Program-made: the position numbers and the translations under genes
NCBI GenBank assembly: GCA_000827495.1
Contig: KN817522.1
Coordinates: forward strand, 1 to 64,000
Direction of reading: 5' to 3'
DNA length: 64,000 bases
Source: Hypholoma sublateritium FD-334 SS-4
Lineage: Eukaryota > Basidiomycota > Agaricomycetes > Agaricales > Strophariaceae
Notes under the pieces: model-generated
Database searches by the model: none
What the model was told of the DNA's origin: nothing
What the model saw: only the letters and a program-made list of their open reading frames with translations
Shown here: positions 33,461 to 45,940 of the stretch, one piece after another
How the letters are laid out: each line of letters opens with the position of its first letter
How positions within the stretch are numbered: the stretch's first letter is position 1

Positions 33461-33779
33461 TTAGTTGGAGATCGTGAAACGAAAGTAGGAAAACAGTCAT
33501 CAGGACGGTCGTCGAGACTTAAATACACTAGTGTCTAGCAGTGAGCCGAGACATCTCGTCTCGTTCAAGTGCAACAGAAACATAGGCGTATGGCGAAGGT
33601 ATGACCACAGGATGAAACCTATGGAGCTCGGCGAGGTGTGAGCTTCCTTTCCGTAATCATTCCAAATTTGTCCCCAAGATTTCCATAAAGGGGTGACAGC
33701 TATACATTGTGCACTACAATTCTAGAGTCTATTTGTGTTACATTTCTCTATAGTTTTCTGGATTCCTTTGTCGTGCTGC

Positions 33780-34610
33780 TTAGCGGCTGACCTTAGCGAG
33801 GATGTCGTGGAACGAGGAACCCTGGATTCCAGCGACTTCAAGTTCGAGCGCGGACGGCTGGCGAGACCCGTCCGATGAGGCGATGGTTCCAGCACCCCAG
33901 GGCGATCCTTTATTTTGCGATTAACTTTGATTTATGTTATTAAATTGAAACAAACGCACCTCCGTGGATCTCCGTGATGTTGGTCAGTTGGGCAAAGACC
34001 TGCGAGTATCCCAGGGGAACGTAGATGATTCCGTGATGTGCGAAAGTAGAGAGCGTGTTAAGCGCGGTGGTCTCCTGGCCTCCGCCGAGGCCGCCAGTCG
34101 ACACGAAGATACCGGCGTATTTGCCGGCGAGGGCGCCAGACGCCCAGAGTCCGCCAGTCGCGTCCCAGAAAGACTGCGATGAGTAATGATTAGTATCGTG
34201 GACCAGTTTCATTAGACCGCCGCGTGCACACCTTGAACTGCGCGGGCATCGATCCGTATCGCGTAGGGATTCCGAACAGGAAGCCGTCGTACTCGGTCAA
34301 CGTGGTGGGGGTGGCGATTGGGTAATCGGGTTTGGCAGGGGCGTGCATGAGGGCGAGGACATTCTCAGGGAGAGTCTCGGGGACTCTGAGCGTGTGTGTT
34401 GTATAAGCAATGCACCCTGCAGAAATTGGCGTCTTAACTCACTGGTAGATGGTTGCCTTTCCACCCTTTGCCTCAATTCCAGCCTTAGCGGCTTCGGCCA
34501 CTAGATCAATGAGTTAGATACAATACCGATCAGACGGGGGAGGAGGGCATACGCTTGGCAATGTGACCATACATGGAGTAGATGATGACAGCGATTTTGG
34601 GGGACGACAT
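33780..34610 (-). CDS. NAD(P)H:quinone oxidoreductase, flavodoxin-like (WrbA type), copy 2
   Basis: Tandem paralogue of copy 1, 203 residues. Exons are 34610-34553, 34500-34443, 34385-34232, 34173-33960 and 33907-33780. Key blocks are [53 protein letters not shown] and GSPWGAGT. It keeps the usual TGGLGGGQE loop, which in copy 1 is changed to TSSAGGGQE. All introns are GT-AG and lie at the same sites and phases as in copy 1, so the pair arose by a local duplication. Cytosolic, no targeting signal. Its protein is the more typical of the two and is likely the ancestral-like copy. Confidence 0.9.
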
Positions 34611-35729
34611 GATGGATGATAAGTGGGGGATGAGGGAAGTTTAGATAAAACGACTGATTCCATGGCGCTTAAGTACCCCCTCGACCCTTGCGTCAGATCG
34701 CATAATACAACGTGCTTAGTATCGGCTGATGACTTCCTTTTATTCAGTTTTAATCAGCATTTGACAAAGACGCCATCGATACCACAAGCGCAGAGACGGT
34801 AAAAGGCTTAAGAGGGTGGAGAGATAGTCGCCACCTCCGCAAAATGCTCCGACCTGGGAAGTAACGTCTCGAACAGGCAAGTAGCAAATAAATTTCCGAT
34901 TGATTTGCCAATTTGATTCGGGTCATCAGGGGGACGGTATCTGTGCAGCTTTGGGTTCCGTCGTCCCTGCAGGATTCAAATTCTCTTCAAATCTGCCCAT
35001 AGTAGCAGTTTAAGCGCGGAGTTGGCGCCAGCTTTTCTCGATAAGATCCAACCTGCTTTAGGAATCAACGGACATCTTGCCGACAATTCGATTTTCGAGA
35101 TATAAAAAGCCCAGGCCCCATGGGCCAAGGCACAAAAACTCTCGGCGCTAATGGCCTTCGGACATCACGTGACCGCGCAATATGTAAATTGCGCGTCTCG
35201 GCCCGTCTGTCGGCTATTTCCGGACGCGTCTCTCCCCTCGCGCGCAACTCGCGGGTCGGTATTCGTGTCAAGCATTCCTTTGGTTTTCCACTCTCAAATC
35301 CACCCTCCCGTGCCTTTTTGACGACATCTTCAAGGGACTGCATCTCTCACAAAAGTACTGGCTTTAAGTGATCAGCAACGGTTGCAACAATGAATGACGG
35401 AATGGAGCGGAGTCCGCCAACCACACCATCATTCGCACATTTTCAGCCAGGCAGGTCATAACGTACGCAAGGACTGAAAACGCTCTCGAATCACTGTAAA
35501 TAATCCAAGAATATACGAGCCCGCCCTAGGAACCTTGAACTCTTGTCAAACCCTCTGGATCTTCAGCGACTTGCAGCGCGTACTTCACAAAAATTAGTAC
35601 AATACCGTCAGAGACATTCATCCATTAACTTCCAAACAAGAAACTCGGATTTGGTCTACGGGTTTCACATAATGGACGGGAGAGTCATATTCAAAGAGGA
35701 GCCCTTTCGATGCGCTTTCCCGCCTTGCA
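34611..35729. other. 1.1-kb intergenic, no gene supported
   Basis: Promoter of quinone reductase copy 2 (34611-~34900) and of the DUF6534 gene. Short frames such as the one at 35120-35371 have no family motif or splice partner. Confidence 0.45.
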
Positions 35730-37724
35730 ATGCCCGCTATCCTACCTGATCTCTGGTCGACCTTAGGAATAGGCTTCGTTGGCTGCATCATAACTTCTTG
35801 GTGAGCAAAGACGCGTAAACACTATATATACTGCTGAATGTCATTTTATCAGCTTGTATGGGATGACATGCCTGCAGACATTCCAATACTCACGTTCCTG
35901 CAAGAACGATTCGTACAAGCTCAAGCTGACGGTGTGTTCGATGACGGATATCCAGAAATGAGATGAGTCTCCTGATGCGATACTCCAGGTTTTTGTTCTC
36001 TTGTAAGATCCATGCTCGTCGTAATCACTACGTGTAACAAGCTGGGGGAACGAAGCATTCTCAATACCACTCATCAAGCAATGATCACATATCTGATATA
36101 CTTCTATCTGATTCTTAACTTCGGGAATTCGACATGGTACGCCGAGAAAACTTGGTGAGTCCTTCTCTCTCAGGACTGAGTTTACGGAGTCATAATTACA
36201 TTGATCAGGTCTGTCGCAGTGAGTAACGAGCACAATCATTCCGAACTAGGCTTACCACAATGCCTATACACATCAGGCGGAACTCATACTCAGCGTATGT
36301 TTACAAGAGTTTCCTCTGTGATGACCTTGGTATAACCTCTAAACATAGGCGGTTATAACGTTCATAGTTGGATGGTCAGTGAAAGGATTCTGCAATCAAG
36401 CATCTACACATCACTGACGGTGTTGACTAGCTTCTTAGTGATACGCCTGTGGTATTGTACGCGATGTTGCGGTGCAGTCAAGAGACGTCTAATGCTCTAT
36501 TCAGTCAGCAAAGGAAACATATACCTGGTGGCATTCTGTGTGAGCTTTCATATAATGAAATTTAAAGTCATACACATGTGCTGACGGTCGAGATCTAGGG
36601 CTTCTTCGCTGTAGCCCAACTGGGTATCAAAGTCATTATTATTCGAGGGACACACAGCTCACTCCGTTACTCACAGCTGTCAACCTTATTCTGCCGATCA
36701 GATAGTATGCACTGACCAGCTTCGTTCTAGCCCATTGAAACTAACGATGTGCATATCTGGTCCGCAGCTTCACCTTTCCCAGCATTGCCGCTGCCAATGC
36801 CAGCCTTAAGGTATGTTATGTTACTCTCCAAGGACTTGTGAACTGATAGATATCTAGGGGGTTGGTATTGCTGGGCTTGTAACGGCTTTGATATCAGATA
36901 TTTCCGTTTCCGGTAGCCTTTGCTACTACCTCGAGCAAGGTCGAAACGGATTCAGAGGGTATGATATTTCTCTTCTGAATTGCCGAAATGCAAACTAATA
37001 TCGCTTATCCAGGACAAACGACCTGATCACCAAGCTCATCGCGATGACCATTATGACTGGGCTTTTACCAACGTATGTTCTTAATCAACACCTGCCTCGC
37101 TTTCGCCAACTCAATTCCCCACTTTCTACTCACAAGATTGGTAATGATCGCTGACTGCATTTCATTTTTTGTGTCTCCGGAGTCCTTTTGGTCTCTATTC
37201 TTCAACTTTCCGCTTTCACAGTGTGAGTTCAGCCGAATTGCACTGGTCGACGAAGTCCAACTTATAATTTCCCTTCTAGTGTACATCAATGTCGTTCTCA
37301 CATCGTTCGTTACACCCCAATTCGTATTTAGCTCTTCACGATTCTGATGACAATCACAGATTAAATTCAAGAAAAACCCTTCGAGATAACATTGCCTCCC
37401 GACGACGAGATGAAATGGATTTCACAGTTTTTTCCTCGGCTGGAGGACGTAGGGTTAGCCAAGCCTTAAACGACGACACTGCTCGCATGCTGCGATCCCA
37501 GACTGGACAAGGGGGCATGGCTGTTGTTAATTTCAATATCGAGGTGACTGATTTTGGTTAATTCGTTGGGTTGTGTCTGATGTTCCCCACACCCCCCACA
37601 AACACAGAAAACAAGCGATGTAGCTGAAACCTCGTCTTCAGTAAACGAACCGGGGGATGGAACCTTTTCGAACAATGACCCGTCAACCAGTGACCCATCT
37701 AGCAGTGGAACGCTCCCCGTTTGA
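35730..37724 (+). CDS. DUF6534-family multi-pass membrane protein, 348 aa, 18 exons
   Basis: Unknown function; a seven-helix-like family expanded in Agaricomycetes. I reconstructed exons 35730-35800, 35853-35931, 35989-36002, 36056-36154, 36209-36218, 36277-36294, 36349-36374, 36431-36456, 36505-36539, 36599-36623, 36677-36704, 36768-36810, 36858-36958, 37013-37072, 37137-37222, 37280-37304, 37360-37543 and 37608-37724, giving 349 codons with every phase matched. Landmarks follow family order: LYGMTCLQTFQYSRS, NTTHQAMITYLIY, VIRLWYFSKGNIY, a GFRGTNDLITKLI helix, LFFNFPLSQLYINVVLTSLNSR, then a polar Ser-rich tail. Micro-exons of 10, 14 and 18 nt make it hard to predict automatically. Individual boundaries of the smallest exons are inferred. 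Confidence 0.75.
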
Positions 37725-38213
37725 CGCATTGCCCAATCTCCAATCAAGGACACTTCAACAAATCAGTGTATGATGTATTTATAGACGTGGACTACTTTCA
37801 CCAGCGTCGATCCCTTTGGCTTGTCGCCAAATATACCATTCCTTGGGTCTTGTTTTTCCAACTTACTTGAAAGTGGTCTAGGTACTGGATCAACAATTGT
37901 CAGTAGGTAGCTATCTCATTTTTTGCTAGGAACATCCAGGCACGAGTGTGGCAGGATCTAGGATTGCCGAGCATAGTACGACTTGTAGGGAATACTAATA
38001 GACGTACATAACGCTTGCTCCTGACCAGAAATGGAGGTCAAACGACATTCATCCAGAGAGTATTGGCCTTCGAGCAACGGAAAACCCCCCTTTTGGATTA
38101 CTTTGAACGCAATGTTCATTTACTCACTCCAAAGAGCACGAAGTTTCTACAGTCCCCCCTTCCGCCGCCGTATTGTTGTGGGATGTTGTGTGTTGTGGGC
38201 TCGTCATAAGTAC
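37725..38213. other. Intergenic between convergent membrane-protein genes
   Basis: Shared 3' flank. No gene seen. Confidence 0.5.
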
Positions 38214-39352
38214 TCAGACTGAATACTCCGAGCGCTGCGACCTGAATCTCAGCGGCTCCAAATCCATGATAGTACTCCGCTTGACCGTCGCCGCCCTTCC
38301 TTCTGCAACGCGATACACAATAAGTAAAGGAGATATGACCTATGCATTATTTAATGAGCACCGTTTTGCATGTCAATGTGAAGATCTAGACAAGCTTACA
38401 CAAATCTGGGGCATTGGAAGTAAGGGAATTTGTATCGCATCTGCATTATTTGGATCTCCAATGGCGGCGACTATGCAGGTTATTCCCACGACTACGATCA
38501 TGGCGGATGATTCCAAGCACATATTCATGAGCACAGAGTAAGGCGACTGTGTTTCTTCCACGCCGAGGACCTTGTGCAGATATGTTTGGTGTTGAATGAG
38601 GCGGATAACAATCAATGATAAGACAATAAGATTTGTGGCCGTGGTGAGCGCTATGAGAATAATAGAATCCACAAATCCTAAGATTGGTACGAACGCCAGG
38701 ATACCAAGAACTGATTCTGTTTATGAATCCCCTTAACCGGTGACTTTATATATGGAATGCATACCTAGCACCTTAACCGCGAAAAATCCAACGAGGCAGC
38801 GTAACGCTATTCGAGGAATTCGGGGCACATCCTGATATAAAATGACACATCGCCACAGCTTTGAAATATGCCATTTCCGTCAGTACCGTCGGTCAGTAGT
38901 TTGGAAATTCGAAAGATAGATAGAGCGCTGACCATAAATCCATCAGCCCCCCAGATCGCAAGTGGAAGAGATATTGGGGAACCACTTTTGAGGTGGAAAG
39001 GTTGTTTTCCATGAAATGTCAGGCCGAAAAGTGACAGCCCATTCTCCGTGATAGAGAATATGCTAATCGCGAGCATCGTGACAACGTATGTTGAGAGACA
39101 ATAAAATTGCAGGCGACTGTAATGTAAACTGCTCCTTGACTTGAACAATGCGACCAAGCACGCGACTGCCAAAATAAGAGCAACGCCGAAGGCCATGGAG
39201 GAAAGAATAGTCCCTATCATCCGCATTTCCAGTAGCCGGTTGGATCCTGGGATAAGCATGTCGCCCATTGCTGAGGGCAAGCCGCAGGGCAGCCCAGTAA
39301 GTGGAGAGCGGAGAGCTTTGTGTAGATAGAGCTGAACAACGAGAATTGCCAT
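38214..39352 (-). CDS. Agaricomycete multi-pass membrane protein, 318 aa, 4 exons
   Basis: Unknown function; resembles a seven-helix family common in Agaricomycetes. Exons 39352-38933, 38858-38765, 38716-38400 and 38339-38214 sum to 319 codons. Hydrophobic segments: ILSSMAFGVALILAVACLVA (~49-68), YCLSTYVVTMLAISIFSI, an ISLPLAIWGADGFM segment, GILAFVPILGFV, ILIALTTATNLIVLSLIVI, and ESSAMIVVVGITCIVAAI, ending VISPLLIVYRVAEGRA before a polar tail. The WGADGFM...LWRC join across the first intron is typical of the group. It is convergent with, but not similar to, the DUF6534 gene next door. Receptor-like behaviour is a guess only. Confidence 0.75.
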
Positions 39353-40700
39353 CGGGCATTCCTTTTATTCAACTAACATCATCGGTCATGATCTGGTACA
39401 ATTGGAAATGTCTCAGCAGTCAAAGTAATTGCTGGTTACTATTCAGTGGTAGTTAAGGAGTTTTTAAGCTGATTGATCCACTGTGTGGTGCCAGTGCAAC
39501 GACTCTCCTAGGCTGGGCAAGGCGGCCTGTGATACGTCATCCAGTTAGGTCATCCTAATAGAGCATGGACTGCATAGACCTTCCTGAGACTCAAATTAGG
39601 TGAAATAATGACGATAAATCATTTGTTTGAACATCATTTTGGTGTTTGAAGAATACTCACTCTACGGCTGCCTGGCAGGCCACTCGTTCTACAAGTAATT
39701 ATTCACCCAGCAAGTTTATCAAATCCGACCTATTAGAGAAGAAACGGGCAAGTCCACAGGTTCCAGCCATTTGATTGGCTACTAAGAGATGCCTCTGGAC
39801 GATCAGTCCTTTACGGTCAACGAAGACAAGATCAATAGCGCAAAAGATCTGATTGATTGAACGGGATTGCAGCAATCAGCTCAGAGTAACAATCACTGCT
39901 TGGTCTAGTAACTATCTAGATATCTATCCCTATTACTGGAGGAATCTTTTATGATAGATGAAAGCACAGTGTATAGTTTTACCCGGTCATCGGCTTGATA
40001 CATAGCTGAAAGGAACCAGCAACTCCTGGCACGTCTATTTATGGAATCTAGATATCCTTTTTTATCGGAGTACATTACTAAAAATAACCCTGGCCTATTG
40101 GCTGAGCTCCTGCAAACTTAATAGAAACGACATCATACTCGAAGTTGAGAAATGGAAGATTGTCAAATATACCAACGCCGGTTGAGGCCGTTGAGGAGAC
40201 ACAGAAGCGCGGTGCTTTTTGGCTAGGCGACTCGTCGACGTCTTCGATAGCAAATACATCACATATAACCTGCTACAGTTGACGGCAAGCGCCGCCCTCC
40301 ACCGTATCGATTGCTCCGCCCGCTCCCTCTATATTTGCTGCTGCGCCCCCGCTGTAACTATGTACAAGATCTAATGCTACTACTGGTACAGAACATCGCC
40401 AACAAATTCGCACCGCGTAACGACAGACAGAGGCCCGACCACGCACACAGTACGTACGTATACAGCATCAAAGCCAAGGGGAAAAGAGTGTGTGCAGCTA
40501 GCGCGCCTACGGATACAGCCCAAGCCAGACTGAATCCGCGCACTAGCGCAAAGACCGTGCGACGCGCACTTGCCAGCGCCGTGCGGTCGAGGGGCCCGTT
40601 TCGCGCGACGCACCGCGCTCATGACGGACCCAAGGGCACGGGCAGTGTTTCCCCGTCCCAAGGCGAGGGGCGGCCGTCCCTCTAACAGGGCGCGTGCCGC
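39353..40700. other. 1.35-kb intergenic, no gene supported
   Basis: Promoter of the 318-aa membrane protein, then A/T-rich DNA, then G/C-rich sequence from ~40440 that forms the 3' flank of the next minus-strand gene. No gene motif on either strand. Confidence 0.45.
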
Positions 40701-43022
40701 CTACGCACCCGCACGGCGCGCAAGCAGCCTCGCGCGTGCGCGTTCCATACTCTCCCGCACCGCCGGGCTCTCCCACTCCGCAGGGTCCTCCTGGCCGGCG
40801 GTGAACGACGCCGGCAGGGCGCTCTCGTACGACAGGCCGCGCACGTGCGCGCGGCCGGGGCTGGCGGAGAGGAATGTGCGGGGCAGCGAGCTTGGCGCGA
40901 AGCTGGGTGAAGCCGACGCATACGTGGTGGAAGTCGAGGGAGCGGACGGGGCGTAGGTGGGGTAGCCCCCCGCGTTCCCGGCACGGCGCGGCGCGGCCGC
41001 CAGCGAGCTGGTGCTCGAGGCGTTCACGCCATACAGACCGAGGCCAGCGCCCGACGATAGGGGCGGGGCCATGTTCCTCGGTTGCTTGCCACGCTTGATG
41101 CTTCCCGAGTGGATGGATCCGGCGCGGGAGGACGGTCTCGAGCCGGACCGGCCTTGCTGACGACCTAAGCGGTCATCTTCGTCTTCCTCCTCTTCCCAGG
41201 CGCCGGACCCATCGTCGACCTCGTCCTCCTTCGCATCGCTCATCACGACAACCTCCGTATTCAGAGCGCGCTTCCCTTGCTCGATAAGCATGGACAACTT
41301 GTCGCCAATCCAGTCCATCTATAGGACAACATCGTTTAGTATTGCGTGGCCAGGTCGAAGAATAACCGACTAACCTTATCCTCGACCACGCTTTGGATCC
41401 TGTCATCCTCTGCGTCGTCGTGCCCGAAATCGAACTCAGGCTGAATAGGGGCGGGGGAAGTAACCGGGGTGTGACGCGACCGGCGCGTCGATTGGTATGC
41501 GATCGGCCGCTTGGCTACAACTGGAGCCGGGCGCCTCTTCCTAGTGGCGCTCCGAGGCGTGGCAGGACTGCGGGATGCAACTTGAATGGCCGCGGGTTGA
41601 GCAAGCGGCTTCCAGTCGGTTTCCTCGTATGGAGGTGGTGGGGGTTGTGTAGCGGGATCGGGTAACTGGGAAACTTGGTGTTCGGCACCTTCGATTCGAG
41701 CCTCTTTGCCGCGGTCTCTCCAACTAATAATTTGCATTTATCGGTACACGACAAATGCGATGATTTCAGAGGCACTCACAGACGGTAGACAGTAAGGCCG
41801 ACGGCGGTCCCGATGAGGGCAGCATTGACTGCCGTGGACACAATCGAACCAGCGAGACCACGGCGCTTCTTGAGAGGGGGCATGTCTACATGCAGCATCA
41901 AAATGAGGCGGGACATGATGGGTCAGTAAATGTGGTAAAGAAAACGAAATAGGATGGTGGGGATAAAATGATTGAGCTCGAGAGGAGAATGCGAAAGTGA
42001 TTCTCGAGTCAAAAAATTGGTAGGCTTCGAAAGATGAAAGTGGAAGGGTAGGCCGAAGCACCGAGCGCTGCGCGGTGGTCGAAGAGAATTCGCTTGATAG
42101 AAAAGTAATGCGATATAGACGATGGATAAGTTGATGAGGTGTATTCTCGTCCGCTTGGCCCATGTTATATACGCGCTAAGAGCTGCGCGTGTAAACCACA
42201 CCCCGTACACGTGTGGGGCACGGGCTCTGCCAATTAATTATATCGAAGAACCTCGCTCCGACCGCGAGGCCACAACATATCTTGTTTCAGAACGCCTCGG
42301 CCGGACACCTGCGGAGGGCAGTGTTGTTTACAGAGACAGTGCAGCCTCGCCAGCAGGATTGGCGGATCTAGGCATCACACGGCAGGCCGTGCCACACCAC
42401 GTTGAAACACATCGGCAAAGGGCAAGCGAACAAGACGGGGAAAATCGTGCCACTCCCGGGAATAGTGGAAGAGATTGGGAAGGAAAAACTCACCATCTTC
42501 CGCATGTCGATTATCACTAGTTCGATAGTCCTGATCACCCGTGTTGATAGCTTCTTGCTGCTCAGCCATCTGGCGGTACTTGGCAGGCGTATCTAGATAT
42601 CCACTCGTCGAGGCAAGCGTCAGGCTAGTAGTCGACCAGCTTGGACTTGGATCAGGCTCCCAGCCTCGTTTTCTTGATAACGGCGCAGGAGATGGGGAGA
42701 GAGATGGGGAAGGCCGTGGTCGATTGATCTTCGGCAAATCTGCTCTGGAGATTCTCCGTGTCCCTTGCGCTGGGGGTATTTGGATGGGGTATGCACTGGG
42801 GTATGTCGTTGGGTATGCTGGGATGGGAGAAGATGCTCCTGGTCTTGTACCAGAAAGAGGACCCTGGGAATGGTACTGTCTGTCGACCGGAGTTTGGAGG
42901 GGCCGACCGCTTTGATTAAGTTTGGCGCTCAGCGGTGGCGGGGCGAGAGGATCTTTGGAGGACGGCGCGAAAGGATTTGCAAATCCGGGGACGGTAAAAT
43001 CAAAGGTAAATGGGAATGGCAT
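40701..43022 (-). CDS. Hypothetical membrane-anchored protein, 533 aa as one gene (or two genes)
   Basis: I read exons 43022-42494, 41885-41780, 41723-41375 and 41318-40701; phases match and give 534 codons. The N-terminal third is Pro/Ser-rich and disordered. Basic residues then precede one hydrophobic helix (LKKRRGLAGS..AALIGTAVGLTVYRLW). The rest is Pro-rich, then MDWIGDKLSMLIEQGKRAL, an acidic patch, and a C-terminal SPAVRESMERARARLL helix. No known domain. The first intron would be 608 nt, ten times the local norm, and contains a TATATAA motif and pyrimidine-rich DNA upstream of an in-frame ATG at 41883. It may therefore be two genes (42375/42494-43022 and 40701-41883), or one gene with an internal promoter. 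I favour one gene because the phase joins cleanly. Confidence 0.6.
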
Positions 43023-43996
43023 GTCGGTGGTATTGAATGGGAGGAGGAGAGAGCCAAATTAATGCGGCCGCCGCTTGTCTCGCCTTTCAATTCACGGTCA
43101 GGTGCCGTGACCACACCGTAAATGTGACTCGGGCCTCAAATTAGGCTTACCCATCAATAAGCTGGGTATGTTATCTGCCATGGCAGATAACATGGTCATG
43201 TGCACTTTCCCACGCATGTTACCTGCCATGTTATCTGCCATGACCACATCTTAGGCTCCCATCTTGTAGACTCACTGCTTGTTGTACCTGTCAAAAAATA
43301 TAAATACCTTCAGTTCTTGTCTATTTTACTCTCTGTGCCATTGAAATCATATTGAATCAACAAGATAAGTAAATAATCTGTCTCCAACTCACCTTATGTA
43401 ATATTAGTATATCACGCAATGATATTATTGTGTGCAGTCCACAAAGTCTGATTCCATGAAGCTTGGAAAATTTCACGCATTAAACTAAGCTGTTTCTAAG
43501 ACAAATACTCAAAATTATAGTTAGAATCTTGATGCAAGTATTTAACTGAATATGCACATTGCATGCAGGTAGGTTGGACAAAGTGCAGAGTTTAGACTCG
43601 GGATAGACATGCACACTTGTAGATTTGCATATTTCTTACCACTTTAACATGGCGTTGAATACTGTGGTGCAAAAATTTACCGAGCCTGTCAGTGTTTGCG
43701 GAATTTAACATAATTTCAAAGCTGAAGGTCTGGATGGTAGTAATGATTATATTTGATGATATTCTATAGCCTGAATAATCCCTTACCATGACTGTGACTC
43801 CGCAGGCTCTCAACAGTCAAAACATCGATAAAGCAAGGAAATTGTACTGTATGACAATAAACAAAAAAGATTACGTGCCGTGGGGATTGAACTCCCTCAT
43901 TTCCTCTTTTGGATACCCAGCCTATTGAAGGGAGAACCCAAAATTATGCTTGTTTGAATCGGACCATCGAACGTTCATGCGTCTAGTACTGCTGCT
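43023..43996. other. Intergenic, A/T rich, contains the palindrome cluster
   Basis: Divergent upstream region of the minus-strand gene and the F-box gene. Apart from the palindromic motifs at 43168-43242 I see no gene. Confidence 0.45.
43168..43242. repeat. 26-nt perfect palindrome plus two half-site copies
   Basis: ATGTTATCTGCCA (43168-43180) is followed directly by its exact reverse complement to 43193, with no spacer. The same half-site recurs as ATGTTACCTGCCATG (43216-43230) and ATGTTATCTGCCATG (43228-43242). Four oriented copies in 75 bp suggest a binding site cluster or a hairpin end of an element. Confidence 0.8.
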
Positions 43997-45706
43997 ATGA
44001 CGCTCCCAACTCCTCACGCGCTAAGAATCCCCGAAATCATCAGTATGATCTTTGGTTTCGCGGACCCTGCTGTCAATGCGGTGAACGCGCAAGTGTGCAA
44101 ACTGTGGCTCAATCTCGCGTTGGATGCGCTTTGGGAAGAAATTGATGATCTTCCTCGGCTGCTCAGTATTTTGAGTCCACTCAAGCGTGACATGGACAGT
44201 AGATACTACGTGCGTGGTTGGTTATAATCCTCTTCCATTGTTCTGAGGCTAAGTAAACCGCAGGAATTTGAACACCCGCCAAGTGAAAATGACTGGAAGC
44301 GATTCGAGAAATATGCGACTCGTGTCAGACGGCTCAATAATTGCCATGAATTTTCTCTCGGTGATGATGCTTTCGAAATATTAGACCAGACGAGGAGACG
44401 ACTCGAAATCCTTCCCAATTTGCGGGCACTGAAGTGGGGCGTTTGGGAAGAGCTGCGCGGCATAAGTATTTTCATGCACAGTCGCGTCAGGAAGTTCGCT
44501 ATAAATCTTAGGAAACGCCAACCACTGCAAATATTTTTCATGGATGTCGTTGCTCGTATGCCGGACCTAGCCATTCTTGACATCTCTTCGATGATCCCTG
44601 CTCGGTATATTCAAGAGGACCTCATCCACCTTTTGCAGGGGCTGCCCAAACTCCAAAGTGTCACTTTGCCATGCTTCTGTTTTACAACAAAGATCGCTGA
44701 ATGCCTGTCGCATGCGGAACACTTATCCTCCGTTGATTTCCATTATGACTATGACTCTGAACAGGTTATTGGGGGCAGCGCGGACGTTGCGTTATTCAAC
44801 CCTACATTCATCGAGGGTGCTTTTCCGCTCCTCTCTAGGCTCTCCATATTGGTGAACTTCGACGACGCAGCTCGCTTCGTCGAGACACCCTTTTCACCGA
44901 ACAAGTTGGCCCATTATTACAATGACTCTTACTACTCCATTGACTCACCAGATTCTGTTCGCTGTTTACTCTCTGCGCTCTCAGAGAACTATCAGCTGCT
45001 TGAGGAACTCGAACTCTCATCGTCACTGTATCCTCGTACCATAAATCTCACTGACAACCCTGGCTACATTACATTGGACACGCTCAGGCCCATCTTCAAA
45101 CTGCCACATCTTGTCATTTTTCAACTCCACCATCTATACCCCTTGCTCATGACGCAGGAGGACGTCGAGTGTCTAGCATCCTCATGCCCAGCCCTTGAGA
45201 ATCTGAGCCTGGGTGTCAGTACCGTATACCTTACTGAAGCGACACTGACTCTTTCGGCTCTTATCCCATTTGCCCAGCACTGCCCTAATCTCAAGTATCT
45301 CGGACTCTTCATGGATGCAACTGCGATCAAAGTCCCAGAAATATCTCTGGCTGCAGCTGCAAGGCCTTTCAAATCTCTGCAACGTCTTTGTGTGGGCCAC
45401 TCTATCATTGATGAGTGGTTGGCACCCGCCATTTATTTCTCGCACCTGCTTGCGCCGGACTGTGAAATCAAGGCGACGGCCCTATGGAACGAAGTCGACG
45501 CTGACGAGGAGCTCTGCGACATCATAGAGGTACGGGGGAGGCTATGGAACAGTGTAAAACGACTGGTACCTGTGCTGAGTAAGAGCGCACAGGAGCGGCG
45601 CCACATGCGTGCAATTGTGGAGGAGCTACGCGCGAACGTGGCGATGCTCCAGGACCCCATGGCTATTGGCGCGAGGCTGGACTCATTGTTGGCCGCGCTG
45701 GCGTGA
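43997..45706 (+). CDS. F-box / leucine-rich-repeat-like protein, 551 aa
   Basis: Probable substrate receptor of an SCF ubiquitin ligase; target unknown. Exons 43997-44209 and 44264-45706 (552 codons). The N-terminus (LRIPEIISMIFGFADP..., then CKLWLNLALDALWEEID) has the F-box spacing with the usual V.K.W turn. The body shows irregular leucine-rich repeats of ~25-30 residues (LPNLRALKWG, LAILDISSM, LQSVTLPCF, LLEELELSSS, LENLSLG, LKYLGLFMD, LQRLCVG). A helical C-terminal tail follows. This family is highly expanded and variable in Agaricomycetes. No signal peptide. Confidence 0.85.
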
Positions 45707-45940
45707 AGGAGGGCTAGAGGACAATGGTCACATTCAACGCTTGGAGATCACTACGTCCCCCTACTCTATCAATGTCTTCTAATGTAATGAACGGTAATTC
45801 TATCGCATACCTTCAATGCTGTTCCCAAGTTATGGTGTCCGTCTACCAGTCTTAGCGGCCTATATATTGTGGCCATGCCTTGAGAGGACGAAGAAAAAAT
45901 TATCGACCATGTAATGTATTTTGAGTGTGCCCAAACAATT

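Noticed and set aside
40570..40956. Long plus-strand frames over the C-terminus of the 533-aa gene
   Set aside because: Antisense shadows caused by high G/C third positions of the minus-strand gene.
43871..43945. tRNA-like T-arm on the minus strand (GTTCAATCCCC)
   Set aside because: The 5' acceptor complement and a proper D and anticodon arm are missing at the right distance; at most a tRNA-derived fragment.
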